From: Ophiosphaerella korrae
Lineage: Eukaryota > Ascomycota > Dothideomycetes > Pleosporales > Phaeosphaeriaceae
Reading direction: 5' to 3'
NCBI GenBank assembly: GCA_028456385.1
Contig: JALNQF010000097.1
Coordinates: 62,001 to 126,000, forward strand
Length of the DNA stretch: 64,000 bases
In this document: positions 1 through 11,968 of the stretch, piece after piece
Layout of the letters: the number at the start of each line of letters is the position of its first letter
Position numbering within the stretch: position 1 is the stretch's first letter
Translations under genes and position numbers: made by a program
The notes under the pieces: model-generated
Told to the model about the DNA's origin: nothing
Database searches by the model: none
Seen by the model: only the letters and a program-made list of their open reading frames with translations

Positions 1-272
1 AATACTGGAAACGTGGGGGACTTTGCTATCACAGCCAAAGACAGTTTTTAGCCCACATAGCTGTACATGGAAAGTACGAGAGACCATTGTCTCTCAGTGC
101 GCATAGCAGCTTGACTAATACAGTAAAGTCGCAGAGCAACACCTTATGCATAATACATCATAAGTATTGCGTATATGTCCCCGCTAAATTGAGGGCTTCT
201 AATGTCAAGGCCTTCCCAATGATACGATGCCATCTAAACTATTTCAGCGTGGCAAACCTCTATTGCTGACTG

Positions 273-2172
273 CTACTGCGCTAGAGAATTAACACTGGCG
301 TACTTGATCCGTACACCCTTGCTTTCACTTAATGCCTTCCCTGTGAAACAGTCTTGTTCAATCCTAATGTCACGTTCATACACCGTGTCGTGCAAGGTAA
401 AATCTGTACTCCTGAAGAAAGTGGCAAACCCGGTGTACAAGGTCACCATTGCAGTGCTTTATCAACACACATATCAGCCTCGCATCTGGATGGTTGAGTT
501 GGAAAGACACTTACTTGAGACCCAAGCACATGCGGCTGCCTCTCCCAAAGGGTAAGAAGTAACGGTTCATATATTCAACATTTGGGTTGTTTGCGAGCCA
601 TCGCTCCGGTCGAAAGGTGTCAGGATCCTCAAAAATAGTTGGGTCAAGTAAGATGTCACGCAACGTCATTCCCACAGGCGTCTGCTTATCTTGTCAACAA
701 CGTCTTCATATAGATCTTCCAAGAGTGAAGTACGCCTGCCGGGATTGTCCAGTCTTTGTAATGCAAATTGTTCCTGGTGGAAACAACAGGTAACCTCGAC
801 GTCTGTACGGCAGAGTGTCGCAGCGTCTCCTTAATTATGGCTGTCTAGAATCAATGTCTCAGTATCTCGCTCTGTACCTTTCAATGAGGATTTCTCACAA
901 GATATGGGAGCTTCTCGAGCTCTGGCCATGACGGTTTGCTGTCTGGTGTCGGCATGACCTGAAGCAAATCTTCTTGCAGGCGACGCAGGACAGTCGGCTT
1001 ATTTGAGAGCACGTAAAACACACCGTTAGTCAGGATCCGCGCAGTAGTATCGCTGCCGGCTACTAGGACCACAAAAGCTTCTTGTGAAATTCTTTCGGCC
1101 CGTTTCTCTTCCTCACTCAACCCAGAAAAGGAAAGAATGGTTTCATAAAGCCTGTGTTTAGTGTGTGTGTTTCTCTTCTCTGTGATGCTTTGTGAGTGCA
1201 GCGCCACGGCTTCTTTGGCTTGCTGTACCATGTTCTGATAGTCGAAAGGCCACTGTCAGTTCAAATTGATCAACCATGGGGTGAGGTGATAGCTTTACCC
1301 TACGTAATTTCACCAGCCTTGAGACCTCAGGAGCGAGTCTCTCCAAAACCCACATCGGGAGTTTTATCGACATCGGAATAAACCACGTAAATTGCTTTGC
1401 GAAAGGTGTTCCTGTAGCCACAGCATCGACGGTCTCCGCCCAGGCTCGGGCTTTGTTTTCGTCCTTGAGCAAGCCCATGCCTTGGTCCATGAAACTGTCA
1501 GTCAGAGAGTCGCAGTTCATGGCCAACCAGTTGAGGTACATATCTGCAAAACCACGACTCTTAATTTGCTGGTCCATATTTTGTAGCATCCTGACAACAT
1601 TCCGATAAATGATATCCGTCGAAGTTGCGGCTGCTGCTCTGGAGAAAAGAGAAGACATGGAGGCTCTGCGCTTGCGGTGAAGGTCATGCAGAGATGTTCC
1701 GAAGCCTTTTAACAAAAAAGTTAATAACCTGTTCAGAGCAATAAATCGAGGCTTGCAAACCTGAGCCAGGTGCTCCCGCCATCATTGCGGCTGGAGTATA
1801 TTTGTCGCGAACGCCCTTTGCAGGCGAGACGTATAGCGTATCCACCCATCTTGAATCGCTGACATGCAACTCATCTGGCGTAATGCGCACAACTGGGCCT
1901 GGCAAGACGTCAATCATAAACGGTCCAATCAAAGTCACGTGATAGTGCACGAGTCTTGGCTTACCGTAGATGTCGTGCAGCCGGTGCAGTTGACGAAAAA
2001 ATGTTCCAGGGCTCTGGGGTCGCAAGTCAAAATAAGCCTCATACCATTTCGTCGCAGCGGCAATCTTAGGCCCAGGAAATCCAGCCAAAGGATGAAACCA
2101 AAGCCGGTATATACATTGTGATATCTGGTATACGAAGAACGCAAGTGGGATGAACAAGCAAATAGCGTACAT
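273..2172 (-). CDS. Cytochrome P450, trichodiene-oxygenase-like
   Basis: Microsomal P450 monooxygenase of 516 residues in seven exons: 2172-1965, 1898-1761, 1705-1299, 1234-899, 844-734, 681-515 and 456-273 (1551 nt, in frame throughout). It starts with a hydrophobic anchor and the proline-rich hinge HPLAGFPGPK. The I-helix motif is AGSDTTAR, the K-helix ExxR is ETLR, and the haem-cysteine loop is FGRGSRMCLGL. The substrate-recognition region DELHVSDS and the hinge resemble fungal CYP58/trichodiene-oxygenase relatives, so a terpenoid or polyketide substrate is likely but unproven. It is divergent from the LaeA-like methyltransferase across 524 bp and belongs to a group of tailoring genes. The first intron is a multiple of three without a stop, so a naive frame reads through it. 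No key residue is missing. Confidence 0.88.
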
Positions 2173-2696
2173 GCTGCTTAGCAGAATAAAGGTGCTGAAG
2201 CGTAGCTCTTCTCCGTTCAGTGAGGGAGATTATCAGTACCGCACTGCATCATCGTTGGGTGCACGCTGCACGATATCGTACATCAATAAACATGATTTGC
2301 TGAAAGTTTGCTTCCCAGGTTAATTACCGGGCGTAATGAATTCTCGACCACGATATGAGAGTGTTTGGATTCGGACCGCTGCGGCGCATGGATCCCGTCA
2401 TCAAATGCGGAAAGCGCCGCAATACCCTGCACGTCAGCGACATGCAGGAGGGTGGGGGCCAGCGGGGCACAGTTCTATAGCCTTGCATATCCCGAGCGAC
2501 CTACCAATGCGAAACGGGCTTGTGCCAAGGCAAGATTCGTTCTGAGATAAGTGAGGGATAGTGTGCAAAGGGTGCACGTACTGGATCAGCTTCATAATAC
2601 CTCGAATGTGAAGCGTGTACGACGAATCAATCATCTGAGGTCGCGACTCTGTACGCACATTCTGGACCATCGTTGTCTCCTAAGCTACAATTAAGT
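2173..2696. promoter_or_regulatory. Divergent intergenic region, P450 / methyltransferase
   Basis: 524 bp between two divergent start codons (2172 on minus, 2697 on plus). It must hold both promoters. I see no gene, no repeat and no motif I can assign with confidence. A shared bidirectional promoter fits co-regulation of the two enzymes but is inference. Confidence 0.5.
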
Positions 2697-3773
2697 ATGG
2701 AAAACGGCGGCCAGGATCGCATTTATGTCATGGCCGATGTTGAAGATACAGTACGTTCCATAGCCGCACCCAGGTCACGAATGGCATTTGCTTATGCAGA
2801 GACAGTCTGAGCAGAGCCGTCTCGGTAAGAGCACCATGAATCGGTCAACATCATTTTCGATTGAACTTAGTCGATAAACATGCATTCTCACCGCTTTCTA
2901 CAGACCTACAGCATCGGATGTGGGTTTTGACCTTCGACGAAAAACTCCACACCACACCGCTTTCGCCAGATATCACAGCCATTCTCGATATAGGTACTGG
3001 CACAGGTATCTGGGCGAACACAATAGCGAAGGCATTCCAAAATGTCGACGTCGTTGCCACTGATCTTGTTCTCCCATCCGCAAAAGACGATACGCCAACA
3101 AATGTGCGCTACATCCAGCATAATGCGGATGATGCAGAGTGGACCTTGTTCAAAGACGGCCAATTTGACTTCATACATGCGCGCATGGTAACCTCTGGAA
3201 TCCACGACTGGCCAGGGTTTCGTGCAAAGTGCTACAAGCACTTGAAGCCAGGCGGACGACTTGAGATCATCGATATGTCGCATCCATTGCGATCTGCGGA
3301 AAGCGCCTATGACTCTAAGGAGTCGTCGGCCTTAATAAAATTCGTAGATCTCGCAGGTGAAAGCTGGAGGCAGGATGGCCTGGACTACCGCGTCACTGGC
3401 AAGCAAATTGTAGGACTGGAGAAGGTTGGCTTCGAGGACATCGAAGAAAAAACATTTCGCTGGCCTATTGGGGCTTGGCCTGATAATGAATGGGAGAAGA
3501 AGATTGGGCTATTGGCAAAGGGAAATGTAGAGAAATTTTTGACACTAGCTGGAAAACACATCTTAACGAACAAGGGTTTCATGGATGACGGAGGGGCGGA
3601 GAATGCTATTGCAGCGGCGGTTCAAGATTTGTTCGAGACGGAGAACAGGAAATATTACTATGTCATGTACGTTCGGTGGCATTCTAACTCAATCCCTGCA
3701 TACCTCTAAAGTTGTAGAAAGATGCTAATCCTTGTTTAGGAAGGTCCATACCGCGCGTAAACCCATCCGTTAG
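2697..3773 (+). CDS. LaeA-like SAM-dependent methyltransferase
   Basis: Class I methyltransferase of the LaeA/UMTA group. Proposed exons are 2697-2750, 2800-2824, 2904-3666 and 3740-3773 (876 nt, 291 residues). The N-terminus gives the family signature EQSRLDLQHRMW only after joining a 25-nt second exon. SAM motif I is LDIGTGTGIWA at about residue 54, followed by an acidic residue after VVATD and by the post-motif HLKPGGRLEI. The last exon supplies the family-like ending VHTARKPI; without that intron the frame stops at 3709 with an unrelated tail. Members range from velvet-associated regulators to small-molecule methyltransferases, and clustering with P450s favours the latter. Function is inferred; fold and family are clear. 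Confidence 0.82.
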
Positions 3774-4127
3774 TCGTGTTACATTGTAGCATTTTAGAAT
3801 GCGTTCGAGGTGACATAGAGGGTGTGTAGCCTCCGTCGTACGTGTGTAATAGCTGGGGATTGTTTGGATCTCTTTTCCTTCTTTTTATTAGTGCACACAC
3901 CACGGTGTACCATTGCCGGTGTCGAAGGGAATTGATCTGAATGTCCATATGAGTTGATTCCACGAAGCGATTACTTAAGCTGAGTATGATCAGTCGCTTT
4001 TATTACGCTGATGGCGACAGGGATTCACTTTCGATGTGGTTGGTCACTGTATCGAAGCATTGCGATTCATTATCCTGAATTATATTATATTTGTACTTGC
4101 ATGAGTCATGATACCCAAAGCCAGACT
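3774..4127. other. Convergent intergenic region, no gene seen
   Basis: 354 bp between the 3' ends of the methyltransferase and the SAT4-like gene. It is AT-rich near 4078-4095. No coding signal or repeat is visible; it probably holds both 3' untranslated regions. Confidence 0.5.
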
Positions 4128-5477
4128 CTATGCTGACCAGCTCGACTTCACACCAGGTTGGAGCGTCTTCCCCGGCGTAGTTACCGTTGGTGATAGTAAA
4201 CCCAACTCATAGTCACCCTTGAAGTCATCATGATCACTGACAGTAGTTGTAGTAATCTTGTGGATATCATTCTTCGAATTCACCGGAGGCCGTTCACTAC
4301 CTGAAAGCGTTTTGTAGCGAGAGTTTCGACCGTCTTTCGCATTTGTGTCGCCACTTTGTTGAGAATTTTTATTGGACCCAGCTCGGTTGGTAATATTCCG
4401 GATGCCGCTAACGACTTTACGCGACAAGATGCGGGCGAGGAAGGGAAGACAGGCTGCAATAGTTGCGAGCGGAGGCTCGAGGCGCGTCCAGAGCGCGGAA
4501 TAGGATTCGACAACTAGGGTGTTTCTGTCAGTTCCAGTCTTCAGTAGCAAAAGGGGGCGGGCTTACAAGGATCACCGGGATTGAACTTCGCTGTCGCTGC
4601 TGAACGAACAGTACTCGTTACACATGTTCTATTGTTCAATCAGCATTCTGCATTATCTATCGAGGGTACCAGCAATCTTACATAGCGCCACACAAGAACG
4701 ATAGACAAACTAGGATTTTTTGGGTAAGTGGTAGTTGCAACTTCAGTACCGGAGCTATCGGAACAGCCAAGATAAGCCAGTCGATAATGAAGTTGGAGAT
4801 CGAGTTTCCCCACAAGAAGGGGATGAGCTTGATGCATTTACCTGGCATGGTTGGGTTCCATGCCTTCTCCACAGGTGTGCACTGAAAGACGGCAGCAAAA
4901 AACACCCCAACACCCCAACCCCAGGACAGGGCTAGAAGAATATAGATATAGATCTGCGTCCTCTTCAAATGTCCGAAGATGCGGAGGTATGAAAAGAGAA
5001 TGGAAGTCTTGATCAGGACCACGAGAATGGTGTAACATAGAATCATCCACCACCTTAACTGCAAGGTATTGTCAGTACCATCCTATTAGTTACACAATGG
5101 ACGTACCTTTGGTAACGGAGCTTTTTTCTCTGGATGTAATGCAAGATCCTGCGCTCCCCAGCCCTGTCCGCCTACGAAGGCAACTTTGCAAATTGTTAGC
5201 GGTAGTGATCTATATGAGAACTTGTCGGACTCGGTAAAAGGACACACGCACGCAGGAACCCTCCAATCATCTGGAGAAGCAAAAAAATTACTGCGACCAT
5301 GAGCACATAGTCATCTGTCCCCAAAGTTGCTCTCCCGCGAACGTAGAATCGCATGAAAGCGAGCAATATTGACAAGATGCTGAAGATAGTTGTAAGAACG
5401 ATTAAATAAATGGTAGCTTCAGATATTCCCGTTGACAATATCTTGGGGCGCGGTGGTGGTCCTGATGGCTGGGCCAT
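4128..5477 (-). CDS. Seven-helix SAT4/PTH11-like integral membrane protein
   Basis: Five exons: 5477-5252, 5171-5107, 5058-4682, 4628-4567 and 4513-4128 (1116 nt, 371 residues). Seven hydrophobic segments can be read. They include ATIYLIVLTTIFSILSILLA (TM1), DDYVLMVAVIFLLLQMIGGF (TM2), the WWMILCYTILVVLIKTSILF segment (TM3), a Trp-rich TM4 ending at the conserved FQCTP cysteine, and a TM7 with EPPLATIAACLPF. This is the layout of the fungal rhodopsin-like domain shared by PTH11-type receptors and SAT4 cluster proteins. The C-terminus is a hydrophilic tail of about 110 residues rich in Ser, Thr and Lys. Such genes often sit inside metabolite clusters, as here, but their biochemical role is poorly known; receptor or pathway membrane component are both possible. 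Confidence 0.82.
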
Positions 5478-6588
5478 GGTGTAGTGACAGACACGTGTTC
5501 GACAATACAGCTCTTCGCGGCGCGTAATTGGTGACCGTCACTTTCATTAGTAGAAACGAGGGAGTAGTCGTTGTGAACGCGGATAAGAAGTGGAAAGTGC
5601 GGCTTACTATCTAGCATGATCTACCCTTGCTATATTCTAAGTAAGGCAGACAGACACTGCATTCGCACCTAATACCCTATTGGGTGTGCGTCTTATGCTA
5701 AGACATCACAGTGTATTATATGCATTTTTGTTTCCAGTGGGACCCCTCCTACGCTAAAATCATTAATCTTCGGTTTCTGTTGGGGGCCCCTCCGGCGCTG
5801 AAATTAACAATCCTCAATCCGGGATCAAAGAAAACTGGTTCCCTGGCTCTTGTGCGAGTTGGTCGCAAGTGTAGGCACATCGGATTGGATGGTGCCAAGG
5901 TTTTCGGACACCGAGCTAGGGTTTATCAATGCTGTGCGACTGTAGCCTGCAGCTTTATGCAGGGCCCCCAGCCGTTGGATGAAGTGCTGATCGTGCAGGG
6001 TTATTACCTCGCTTCGACGATATTGGCCGAGCTACATGTACAGAAGTCAAAACAGCAGCTAGACTTCCACATGCCTATATTGGATTGGCCGATCAAGCTC
6101 GACTTCTATCTGACGTTCCCTAAAAAAATTGGGTTACTAATCGTATAACATTCGAGTCGTATTATATTACTAATAGCCAGGTCTACACCAATGATTCGTT
6201 CGTGCATGCCACAAATGGTTTCCCAGCAGAGGGAGCCACATGAAGTACCGCGTGTTCTCACATTTGATGGAACATACTAGGATTCTGCATGTTGCACCAC
6301 ATACTGTAAAATGAAAATTACCGTAAGGTCTTTCGAGATCAGAAAATAACTAAGACTTAGATGCGGTATAAATTACAAGCTAAGCCTTGCCCATTCTCAA
6401 AGGTAGCTCGGTAAATCACTTGACCCCTGCAATGTTCCGTCGTATGTGAGAACGAGCGGTCCGTTTCCACAACCTTAGATTCTGCGGAGATTAGTGAGGC
6501 ACGCCGGGCTGGCTTTGCATTCTCTTGTCTGCTAGCCACAATATCGAACCTCTTCGGTGAGAGTAACTCAACCCATCAGTCTGTTATC
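5478..6588. other. Intergenic region, no confident gene
   Basis: 1.1 kb between the divergent SAT4-like gene and the second P450. It contains a degenerate tandem duplication (5731-5815). The open frame on the plus strand through 5711-6148 lacks an ATG at its start and any recognisable domain, so I do not call it a gene. Confidence 0.5.
5731..5815 (+). repeat. Degenerate 43-bp tandem duplication
   Basis: Two adjacent units (5731-5773 and 5774-5815) share the pattern TTTC...GGG..CCCCTCC..CGCT.AAAT...AATC. About 70 percent of positions agree by eye. It could be a fragment of a transposon terminus, but no inverted partner was found in the window. Confidence 0.45.
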
Positions 6589-8314
6589 ATGGCTGTCATA
6601 GATATCGACCTCCAGCGAAATGCCTTTAGCGCTGTACTCGTCTGCCTCTTTATTCTTGCTATCGTGAGGCTGCTCTTGGTGGGCAGAAGGCCTGCTGGCT
6701 TGCCTCCGGGCCCGAGGACGTTGCCCATCATTGGAAACCTCCATCTCATGCCCACCTTCAAGCCTTACAAAGTGTTCGCCGAGTGGGGAAAGAAATATGG
6801 TTCGATATACTCGCTCATGGTGGGATCTAGCCCGCTGATCCTCATTCAATCGCACAAAATTGCAAAGGAACTGCTGGATAAGAGAGGAGCAATATATTCA
6901 TCACGTCCAGATATGTACATTCTCTCAGATCTTGCAAGTCGCAAGTTGAGACAAGTGGCCATGGTACGTGACAATGACCTATGCTCTAGCAGGTAGACGA
7001 GATGCGAAGCAGCGAAGCTCATATTTGCTGCAGAAGTACAACGCCACTTGGCGCCAGATCCACCGCATCAACCACAAAATTCTCAACGCGAAAGCCATTC
7101 GAGCGTATACACCCTATCAGCACCTCGAGATCAAGCAAACTCTAGTTGATCTGCTCGATAACCCGACCGCGCATAAGCGCCACATCCAGCGCTACTCGAA
7201 TGCTGTTACATGTCAGATGGTATATGGCTTTCGCACAACGTCCTGGGAAGACCCGAAGCTTCAAAGCGTGGTGCAAATATTCTTCGAAGTGTGCGATCTT
7301 GCTGTGACAGTGCCTGCTCGCCTAATGGACTGCTACCCCATCATTCAAATGATCCCCAAGCAATGGCTTGCTGTTTGCCGCAAGGCAATGGATCTTGATC
7401 AGCGATGTATAGCGACGTTCCTTGGGCGATGGCTCGAAGGCAAACAGAAAGTGGAGAAGAACGATATCACGCCGTGCTTCTGCGCTGGACTGGTACAAGC
7501 CCAGAAGGCTGAAGGTTTCTCGGACGAGCTGGCAAGCTACATAGCCGGTGACATCGTCGAAGCAGGTAGTAGCACGACATCGGACGAGCTCTTCGGATTT
7601 CTCATGGCCATGTGTACGCACCCCAATGTTCAGCGCAGAGCCCATGAAGAGCTCGATTCTGTAATCGGCAAAGGCCGCCTGCCAACCCTCGACGACATGG
7701 ACAAGCTCCCGTATATTCGCGGGTGTGTTAAGGAAACACTACGATGGATGCCGACTACTGCACTACTAGTTCCGCATTCACCGATCAAGGACGACACATA
7801 TGAGGGCATGCTTATTCCGGCAAACTCTGCAGTCGTCCTCAATGTCTGGGCTTTGAATATGGACCCCACTGCCTGGCCAGACCCACACCGGTTTGATCCA
7901 TTGCGCTTCCAACATGATTTGCGCTCTGAGCACGAAATTGCGACTACTGCCGAGCTTACTCATCCTCGACACAACTATATCTTTGGCGCAGGTCGGCGAT
8001 TGTGTCAAGGCATGCATATTGCAGAGCGAAGTCTGTTTCTCTCCATGGCCAGCATACTATGGGGTTTTGATATCACTACCCCTGATCCCAGTAAGATTGA
8101 CACTGAAGATTTGCGAGGTGGTTTGGCTGTAGTCCCAGCGCCATTCGAGTGCAATATCACTCCGAGAGATGCGCAACGTGCAGAGGTGATGAGGAAGGAG
8201 TGGGCAGAGCAGCAAGAACAATTTTTGGATCCAGTGACGAAACAGTGGGTCAGGGTTCCTGAAGGGTTGCCCTTGAGCACATATAACCCAGATTCGACTT
8301 CAAAGGCGTTATGA
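6589..8314 (+). CDS. Cytochrome P450, CYP64/OrdA-like group I
   Basis: Two exons, 6589-6963 and 7034-8314 (1656 nt, 551 residues), joined inside the C-helix as LRQVAM|KYNATWRQ, which restores the conserved Trp-Arg that contacts haem. Features in order are an N-terminal membrane anchor (about residues 11-27), the hinge AGLPPGPRTLPIIGN, the I-helix AGSSTTSDE, the K-helix ETLR, the PDPHRFDPLRF region and the haem loop FGAGRRLCQG. This is the group I type that includes O-methylsterigmatocystin oxidoreductase (CYP64) and similar pathway oxidases. About 50 polar residues follow the last conserved helix. The ATG at 6589 is in a suitable position ahead of the anchor. Substrate unknown; the neighbouring O-methyltransferase suggests an oxygenated aromatic or polyketide intermediate. 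Confidence 0.88.
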
Positions 8315-9909
8315 TAGTAGCCCCCAGATATCTGCCAGAAAGCGGTAGAAACGATATGGGTATTCTCAAATGAGAGAAAGCATATTATTACAACGCTGGG
8401 GCGTGTAGGAGGAGGGAGCTTCAACACGCAACTAGATAAAATAGTAGTAGACAATACATATTAGTATCCTACTATTCCTCTATTACTACTTTAGTATTAT
8501 TTTAATACTAGCTATCTTTGGTTCAAAGTATATATTCCTGCCAAAAACCTAGTAGAAAGGATTCTTAAAGACTTATCTAAATCAAAACTAGCTGATATGT
8601 AGTTTAGATAGATTAGAGTAGCTCCACAGAGAAAGCGATCAGATGTCCACTTCCGCGTTAAACAGCCCGCCTTTTGCAATATCATCAGCGTCTCAACGAA
8701 CTATAGCATGCCTTCTTTGACCGCCAGACCTCGCTCGGAACCTGTTGTACGGCCTCAGTGGAGGATCTATTCTTGGCATTAGAAGAATACGCTCGCTGGC
8801 CCTGCACAGGGTTTCTGTCATCGAGCCACCTTGGAGTTTGCTGCACATCGCCATGGGGGCATGCACGCTGAATATATTATAATTATATAGATCGAATGAT
8901 GTGTTTCGATCACACATACCATGGCTCTATATCGGCCCACAAGGTGATCTGAAAGCTTCGTCATCTGCAGCCAATAAAATTGTCACCTGCTGCCATTTCA
9001 CTAAACCCTTTCAACCCCGCGGACCGCTGGCCATGCAAAGATCGCCTGCAAAAGCACACAACCAAGCAGGCCGAGTAAGGGACTCATGCTCTTCAACGTC
9101 GAGTTACGAAAGCCTCACATCATTACTACTTCTGAAACTATAGTAATTGTGGCAACGGCGACTAAGTGGCTACTGCAAAGGGTCAGCTGGAATCAGATCT
9201 TCGAAAGCGCTCTCTTCAATCTGGTCAAACACTGCCGACTTGAATGCTGCAGATGTCTCTTGAACCTAGAGTAGCCAATACCAAGAACATTATGCCTTCG
9301 CAGGATATGCCTATAGTTACAGAATGTTTAATCTCTTCGCATAAATATTATAGGAGACAATAGGATTGGCCCGCTAAGAAACCAGAGTTGAAGCGCCACA
9401 ACAGCCCTCAAGCTGGTATTGCGCCCATTATATCATGTAGGATGGTTCCAGATTTTATTTACGAGGTGAGATCCTGACAAGAAGCATCATAATCAACATG
9501 ATGCTCATTTCACAGAGTACTAGGACAGCGATGAAAGCTTTCATGCTGCACGATATCACTGTGAAGATTAGACTTTCACCAATTCGGAACCCTGATATGT
9601 AAAAAGGCTTGTGCTGCGATTATCTGCCCTCTGGATTATCCCCTGCCCAAGACACCACCGTATTAGCCATATTACGTATGGTTGTTAATATAGACATAAT
9701 TCTTGCTAATCGAGGATAAAATTTTAGTTGTTTCTTACCTCCTCCTCTATGGAAAATATATTCCTTCAGTTAGGCTGGCAATTAAGTCATGTAGCAGTAT
9801 TTTAGTGGTTCGACGGTGCAGCGTTCTTCAATGCACGCTGCAAAATTATAGTAGCTCGCTGAGCACTTAGCTACTCCAAGAGAAAGTAAAATCATGGCTG
9901 ATTGAGACC
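8315..9909. other. Convergent intergenic region with AT-rich block
   Basis: 1.6 kb between the 3' ends of the second P450 and the O-methyltransferase. The segment 8455-8620 is strongly TA-rich, with many TAG/CTA/TTA words, like DNA mutated by RIP in the transposons further right. I could not recognise a parent element. No gene is supported. Confidence 0.5.
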
Positions 9910-11341
9910 TCACTTAGTGTCTAGATGTATCTCGAGTAGCCCAATGGCTCCCTTACTATGAATCTTGACGACCTTTTACACAGTTTAATAGGATGACTGT
10001 AATTAACAGGGCGCGAACTAACCTTGTATCTGGCATCAGCTTCTTGCAGCACACTCGTGAACTCCCGCATAGTCCTCTCCTTAGAATTGAAAAGTATCCA
10101 CATAGCCAAATCCACTTGTCGTAAGCCGTGTTCCTCGTGGGCTGTCCTCTCCCCTGGCTCTGGAATGACAGTATCATTGATCAGAAGAGGGGTACCAGGT
10201 TTACTTGCTTCCAGAGCGGGAACTAGAGCACGAAGGAATGTAACCATATCTTCATCCGTCAGATTATGTGTGACCTGACGAGCGAAGAAAGCAGATGCTG
10301 CTCTTGATGGCTGCGGATGGAAATAGTCATGTTGCATGAACTCCACTCGTGACTTGAACCCCTCGCCCCAGGCAGATTGGCCCTGCGCAAGCATAGTAGG
10401 GGAAAGATCTTGGACAACGAAGTTCAGATGAGGAAAGTCCTGTAAGCGTTAGCTTGCTCGCTATTCGCAACCAGATCTTCTACCTTCGCGAGAGACAGAG
10501 AAATGTGGCCGCTGCCCCCACCAATGTCGACCACTGGACCCGGAGGTAGTGATTGCCAATCAAATCCATCACCGAGGTCGAACCAGCCGCGGTCAACTAT
10601 TTTCTACATAAGAAATAGGGACTCAATCTCGTTGAAAAATTTAAGCATACGTTGTGTTAAACCCGCCATGGCCTTGGCGAATCGTGCCGCTTCCTTTGGA
10701 TGGTTCTCGTACCATTTGTATGTTGTCTCTCCATGCCTCACTGCGAATGGGGAAGAAACTCTTTGGGGAGACAGTCGAACAGAATCAGATGTGGAAGATG
10801 CTGCCCGAAATGTTTCGTCGATTTGCATCAGAAAAAATGCTTTGAGTGATGGTTCTCGCGCAACAGTGACGCTGGCTGCGGTATGTTGGTAATGAAGGTC
10901 ATTATTATCACCTTCGACAGTTTCTTTAAATACCCTCTGGGTCGCTAAATAGCGCATCACATACATTGTTCTTCCCTCATCCATGCCAGCCTTCATCGCT
11001 AATTCTTTGAGGGAGATGTTGCCTTCAAGTGGTATAACATCAAAGTAATCGAACTCCAAAGCTACTTGCCACGCTGCTAATTCGTATTGCCGAGTGAAAA
11101 AGCTGCGATAATCCGCTTTGGGGCTATTGACAAGACGAGTTAAATCTGACGTCGCGTTGTTGAGCTCTATACGTAGACGTTCGTAATCCTTGGTAGTGGG
11201 AACATCTAACGAACTGGGGTTGAAACTACATCCTTCATGTCCTATTTCCTTTAGATGGGCAATGATTGAGCGAGAAGTTGTTGCAACACTCTCAGCCAGG
11301 GACAATAGAAGCTCGTGGTTCTGCAGGGCATTCATTTTCAT
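9910..11341 (-). CDS. O-methyltransferase (SAM-dependent, fungal COMT type)
   Basis: Four exons: 11341-10651, 10596-10484, 10439-10023 and 9972-9910 (1284 nt, 427 residues). The N-terminal part (to about residue 230) is the helical dimerisation/winged-helix region. The catalytic part has motif I VVDIGGGSGHIS, then DFPHLNFVVQDL, and HDYFHPQP. The last 21-residue exon supplies the usual C-terminal strand VVKIHSKGAIGLLEI; without that intron the ending is unrelated. An in-frame TAG at 10604 falls inside intron 1 and is removed by splicing at 10650-10597. It would transfer a methyl group from SAM to a phenolic hydroxyl of a pathway intermediate. Being next to two P450s and a second methyltransferase supports a tailoring role. 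Confidence 0.86.
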
Positions 11342-11968
11342 AGTTTTTCCGCGTCAAAGTCACACCCAAGCGATTGCTAAGGTCCTGGTGATGATGGTGG
11401 CGGGAAACGAGATTTGCGGCACGGAAAGGCCGTCTACGTGGCAGCCGGTCTAATGCGGGGATTTAGCCAGCAGGCTACCAAATCCACATGATGGCTAGTC
11501 CACATCCTATCTTTTGGTTATCGAACTACTATGGTATCAGGGTTAGGTAGTGTAGGTGGGTCCCGGCGACAGGGGCACAGTTTTAAAATGTGACAAGACA
11601 GGCTAAGCCTATTTATATTTTAAAATACAGCTTTTAGTACTTAGTATAACTACCATCAGCATCAATTACAGCCTGGCAACGAGCGCTCATGCTCTCAATC
11701 AGGTCTCTCAACACCTCTACTGTTATAGAGTCCACGCCTCCTTAACGATCTCACGAAGCTGGTCATACATACGCTGCTTACCATTAGGTAAATCCGGGTA
11801 GCAGCTCTCTATATAGTCCTTCATTTATTCCAAACGGCCTCAATTGGATTAAGATCAGGTAAGTACGCTGGCCAGAATATAGGAGTTAACGTAAAGCACC
11901 AGTGAGCCGGTCACCCCAGTGAGCCGGTCACTTTTTCTTGGCATTGCGAACACCACCTCTACACCACC

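Noticed and set aside
5711..6148. 145-codon open frame between the SAT4-like gene and the second P450
   Set aside because: It begins at GTG, crosses the tandem duplication and shows no recognisable domain or splice-linked neighbour.
2265..9557. The 13-mer GCTGCACGATATC occurs at 2265-2277 and 9545-9557, within the tailoring cluster
   Set aside because: One such match in about 10 kb is near chance expectation, and the second copy lies between two 3' ends rather than in a promoter.
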